Assembly: GCA_021160205.1 (NCBI GenBank)
Contig: JAGHCZ010000099.1
Coordinates: forward strand, 1 to 8,448
Length of the DNA stretch: 8,448 nucleotides
Direction of reading: 5' to 3'
DNA from: Nitrososphaerota archaeon
Lineage (GTDB): Archaea; Thermoproteota; Nitrososphaeria_A; Caldarchaeales; Wolframiiraptoraceae
The notes under the pieces: model-generated
The model's input: the letters and a program-made list of their open reading frames with translations, nothing else
Databases searched by the model: none
What the model was told of the DNA's origin: nothing
Program-made: the position numbers and the translations under genes
Shown here: positions 6,118 to 8,448 of the stretch, in pieces
Layout of the letters: each line of letters opens with the position of its first letter
How positions within the stretch are numbered: position 1 is the first letter of the stretch

Positions 6118-7407
6118 ATGCTCATCGCGGTATTCGAGGACAAGCTTGCACCGAACTTTCATCCGCTCTCGCTCACAAGACCCGTTTATGCCCTGAGATG
6201 CGGCCCGAGCCTGTTATATGAAAAAATATTGAACGCCTTTCCGAGTGCACGCATGGCATTCTTCATGAGAAACTACCTCAGCAAAGCCTTCTCCGCGAAG
6301 ATTCCACGGAGACAGCGGCCTTTAAGCATCAATGACCTCAATGTGCTGGAGACGGAGGAAGATGCCCTCGTTCTCAACGGCAGGTGGATCTTCAATTCCA
6401 AGCTCTTACATGTCGGAGAAGAAGTGATCGCGGTTAAAGATGACTCGATAGTTTATGCTTACCTGAAAAGGAGAACCATAAGTAAGTTTTTGGAGAAATC
6501 CGGCTCTCTTCTCGAGTTCTTAGAGTATGTGAAATCCGAGTTAAGTCCGCTTAGGCTGAATGATGCGAGATTAATCGCTTATCCATGGGATCTCATCGAG
6601 AGTAATTCGCGGGAAATAAATTCGGAATTCGAGGAATTCAAGAGAGGTAAGGTGAAAAATCTTTCCAAGCTCGATGGAGTTTATCACGTAGGCGAAAAAG
6701 ATAGAATACTGATCGCCGAGAGCGCGAAAATATATCCATGCGTCGTCCTCGACTCTTCCGAAGGTCCGATAATAATCGACGAGGAAGCTAAAATTATGCC
6801 CGGCAGCTTCATTAAGGGCCCATGCTATATCGGAAAGAAGACTTGGATCATCGGAGGAAAGATCGAGGGATCGACGATCGGACCTGTCTGCAGAGTTGGA
6901 GGGGAAGTCGATGAATCTATTATCCACGGATTCTCGAACAAGTATCATGAGGGATTCCTCGGCCACAGCTATGTCGGCGAGTGGGTGAACCTCGGCGCTT
7001 TATCAACGACGAGCGACCTGAAGAACAATTATACCTCCGTCGAGGTCCCCATTGGGGGTAAGCTGATCGACTCGGGAAAGCTGAAAATCGGCGCGTTCAT
7101 CGGAGATCACACGAAAACCGGCATAGGATCACTTTTCACGACCGGCGCGGTAGTCGGCGTGATGTGCAACCTCGTGACAGCGGGCGCTCCATATCCAAAG
7201 TATGTGCCGTCTTTTACTTGGTATGTGAAGGGAAGAGCTAGTGAGGGGCCTGGACTTGAGGCCATGTTGAAGACAGCTAGGATCGCTATGGATCGAAGGG
7301 GGGTTGAGCTAACTGGTGACGAAATGGAGCTCTTTAGAAAGCTCTACGAGATGACGCGAAGCGAGCGGATGGCGTTCATCGAGAAATATTCGTCGAAATT
7401 TAGGTAG
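6118..7407 (+). CDS. GlmU-like protein: sugar nucleotidyltransferase-like N-terminus plus left-handed beta-helix acyltransferase
   Basis: The 429-residue protein resembles the alternative GlmU family best known from Bacteroidetes (annotated as putative sugar nucleotidyltransferase / GlmU family). The N-terminus has the family opening FEDKLAPNFHPLSLTRP (about 6-22) but no GxGxR loop, so nucleotidyl transfer by this chain is doubtful. Residues about 195-365 show isoleucine- and glycine-rich hexad repeats of a left-handed beta-helix. The segment LGHSYVGEWVNLGA (281-294) aligns with the acetyltransferase block of GlmU (H-x-x-Y-x-G), suggesting His283 as catalytic base. The family blocks SDLKNNY (299-305), FIGDHTKTGI (327-336), and VPSFTWY (363-369) follow. 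A helical tail ends the protein. The preceding gene supplies a complete nucleotidyltransferase, so I infer a two-chain GlmU-like system making a UDP-GlcNAc-type sugar; the substrate is unproven. Confidence 0.86.
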   Translation: MLIAVFEDKLAPNFHPLSLTRPVYALRCGPSLLYEKILNAFPSARMAFFMRNYLSKAFSAKIPRRQRPLSINDLNVLETEEDALVLNGRWIFNSKLLHVGEEVIAVKDDSIVYAYLKRRTISKFLEKSGSLLEFLEYVKSELSPLRLNDARLIAYPWDLIESNSREINSEFEEFKRGKVKNLSKLDGVYHVGEKDRILIAESAKIYPCVVLDSSEGPIIIDEEAKIMPGSFIKGPCYIGKKTWIIGGKIEGSTIGPVCRVGGEVDESIIHGFSNKYHEGFLGHSYVGEWVNLGALSTTSDLKNNYTSVEVPIGGKLIDSGKLKIGAFIGDHTKTGIGSLFTTGAVVGVMCNLVTAGAPYPKYVPSFTWYVKGRASEGPGLEAMLKTARIAMDRRGVELTGDEMELFRKLYEMTRSERMAFIEKYSSKFR

Positions 7408-7470
7408 GTCGGCCGATTCACGGTAACAGTTAAGAGTTGGGATTAGCGTAATCATCTCGGGTTCTAGGTA

Positions 7471-8076
7471 ATGGCTCAGCGTTTTCCATTTCCAGGCGCC
7501 ACGACGGTCGGAATCAAAGCAGAAAACGGCGTAGTTCTAGCTTCCGAGAAAAGACTTACCTACGGATATTTTGTTATGAGTAAGAATGTTAGAAAAGTTT
7601 TCGAGATCACGTCTAAGATCGGGGCAGCGTGCGCAGGATTCGTCGGCGACATGCAGAGCTTGATCCGGGATGCGCAGGCCGAGATAAACCTCTACAGATA
7701 TACGTATAGGAAAGATCCACAGGTCAGAACGGTCGCCAAGGTTTTGTCGAATTACCTCTTCAGCAGCAGGTTTCTCCCATATCTCACGGAGACGATAGTT
7801 GGCGGATTCGACGATACAGGAGCCCACGTAATCGTATTGGATCCACTCGGCTCGATGATAGAAGATGATTACGCCGTAGTAGGCTCGGGAGCTGAGATCG
7901 CGATAGGCGTGATAGAGAGCAGCTATAAGAAGGACCTCAGTCCAGATGAGCTTAGAAACTTGGCGGTTAAAGCCGTTAAAGCCTCAATTGCCAGAGATGC
8001 GGCGAGCGGAAACGGCATAGATGTTTTACTCTTCACGGAAGAGGGATTGAAGATCAACGAGACCTTAACGGTATAG
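7471..8076 (+). CDS. psmB: 20S proteasome beta subunit, predicted non-catalytic (Thr1 replaced by Ala)
   Basis: Beta subunits form the inner rings of the 20S proteasome, and active ones use an N-terminal threonine released by propeptide cleavage. The 201-residue protein aligns without gaps around the start of the mature region: PFPG then ATTVGI, ASEKR, SKNVRKVF. Glu26 (mature 17) and Lys42 (mature 33) are kept, and GSG at 138-140, Asp176 and Ser179 match the other active-site positions. The residue at mature position 1 is Ala10 (codon GCC, 7498-7500), not Thr. Sliding the alignment to use the next Thr would shift Glu17 and Lys33 by one. I infer an inactive subunit, as known for one of two beta paralogues in some crenarchaea. 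The 63-nt gap before it shows only a weak TTAAGAG (7430-7436) and an AGGT too close to ATG, so its promoter is uncertain. Confidence 0.94.
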   Translation: MAQRFPFPGATTVGIKAENGVVLASEKRLTYGYFVMSKNVRKVFEITSKIGAACAGFVGDMQSLIRDAQAEINLYRYTYRKDPQVRTVAKVLSNYLFSSRFLPYLTETIVGGFDDTGAHVIVLDPLGSMIEDDYAVVGSGAEIAIGVIESSYKKDLSPDELRNLAVKAVKASIARDAASGNGIDVLLFTEEGLKINETLTV

Positions 8077-8081
8077 TTGCA

Positions 8082-8088
8082 TTAATTA
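8082..8088 (+). promoter_or_regulatory. TATA-like box A of the riboflavin kinase/regulator gene
   Basis: TTAATTA is centred about 32 nt before the ATG at 8117, predicting a 5' leader of only about 6 nt. There is no SD close to the ATG. A TGAT/ATCA inverted repeat (8090-8093 and 8101-8104) lies between box and start. Confidence 0.45.
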
Positions 8089-8116
8089 GTGATCTTCAAT
8101 ATCAGAGTTATGGTAA

Positions 8117-8448
8117 ATGGATGCGGCGGACCTCTTAACCGTGAGAGGAAAAATCCTTCTATATCTCGCCGAACACGGTGCCTTAGTCGGAGGACTGCAG
8201 ATTTCAACCGTTAAGCTAGCTGAGGAAATCGGGGTCTCTCAACAAACGGTTTCTAGGACGCTCATAGAGCTGGAAAAACAGGGGCTTGTGGAGAGAAGCG
8301 GGGCCGGGAGAACTTGGATCATAAAGTTGACTGAAAGGGGGCTTAAAGGCCTCCTCGAAATGCACACCATTCTGAAGAAGACGTTTGAGACTCCCGTTGA
8401 GATAGAGCTCGAGGGATACGTCTTCACAGGTTTAGGCGAAGGCGCATA
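8117..8448 (+). CDS. ribK: HTH-fused archaeal CTP-dependent riboflavin kinase (RbkR type), 3' part beyond window
   Basis: An open frame from ATG 8117 runs 110 codons plus two bases to the window end. Residues 1-80 form a winged helix-turn-helix: LLTVRGKILLYLAEHG, then KLAEEIGVSQQTVSRTLIELEKQGLV (33-58) with a clear recognition helix, and the wing RTWIIKLTERG. From about residue 94, VEIELEGYVFTGLGEG matches the opening of archaeal CTP-dependent riboflavin kinases, which phosphorylate riboflavin to FMN using CTP. The fusion corresponds to RbkR, described as both kinase and regulator of riboflavin genes in archaea. An in-frame TAA lies directly before the ATG, so the start cannot be further upstream. 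About half the protein, including most of the kinase domain, is outside the window. Autoregulation is plausible but not shown. Confidence 0.88.
   Translation, partial: MDAADLLTVRGKILLYLAEHGALVGGLQISTVKLAEEIGVSQQTVSRTLIELEKQGLVERSGAGRTWIIKLTERGLKGLLEMHTILKKTFETPVEIELEGYVFTGLGEGA

Noticed and set aside
7449..7455. ATGATTA on the minus strand as a box C of another C/D sRNA before psmB
   Set aside because: One mismatch to the consensus and no box D, terminal stem or internal boxes at suitable spacing.
1..8448. CRISPR arrays, insertion sequences, tRNA or rRNA genes
   Set aside because: No direct-repeat series, transposase-like protein, terminal inverted repeats, or cloverleaf and rRNA signatures were seen on either strand.

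Overview
This window looks like chromosomal DNA from an archaeon, most likely a thermophile of the TACK/Thermoproteota side. The evidence is archaeal-type gene content: Pth2, NadM-type NMN adenylyltransferase, RtcA, TruD, a 20S proteasome beta subunit, an HTH-fused CTP-dependent riboflavin kinase and a C/D box guide RNA. TATA-like boxes lie about 25-32 nt before several start codons, TTG starts occur with strong Shine-Dalgarno (SD) sequences, and AGA/AGG/ATA codons are frequent. I cannot name a genus. The window is gene-dense, with no mobile elements, no CRISPR and no gene-free stretch above 300 bases.

Left half, minus strand, read right to left: a nuclease-like protein (ATP-cone, PD-(D/E)XK nuclease fold, HhH-like tail; 4257-3427), then rtcA (3386-2286), nadM (2289-1774, TTG start overlapping the rtcA stop), pth2 (1717-1349) and truD (1329 to the window edge, with at most the last few residues missing). 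truD occupies bases 1-1329 as one open frame that runs off the edge, so a finder requiring a stop codon inside the window will miss it. The last four form an RNA and nucleotide metabolism cluster covering RNA end cyclisation, NAD synthesis, peptidyl-tRNA recycling and tRNA pseudouridylation.

Centre: the divergent gap (about 4258-4406) holds the best non-coding find, a C/D box sRNA on the plus strand (4331-4385). Boxes C, D', C' and D, the guide spacings and a GGC/GCC terminal stem fit kink-turn geometry. Its D guide is complementary over 10 nt to an anticodon arm containing CUUUUAA, which predicts 2'-O-methylation of wobble U34 of tRNA-Lys(UUU).

Right half, plus strand: a SAM hydroxide adenosyltransferase (DUF62; 4407-5210), a sugar-1-phosphate nucleotidyltransferase (5240-6079), a GlmU-like left-handed beta-helix protein (6118-7407), a proteasome beta subunit (7471-8076) and the 5' part of an HTH/riboflavin kinase (8117 to the edge). 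The nucleotidyltransferase and GlmU-like protein probably make or tailor one nucleotide sugar. The beta subunit has Ala where the catalytic Thr1 should be, so it is predicted to be a non-catalytic paralogue needing an active partner encoded elsewhere.

Transcription signals split in two. Genes that appear to start a transcript tend to have a TATA-like box at a distance implying leaderless or nearly leaderless mRNA. Most internal genes, and the DUF62 gene behind the sRNA, have SD sequences.
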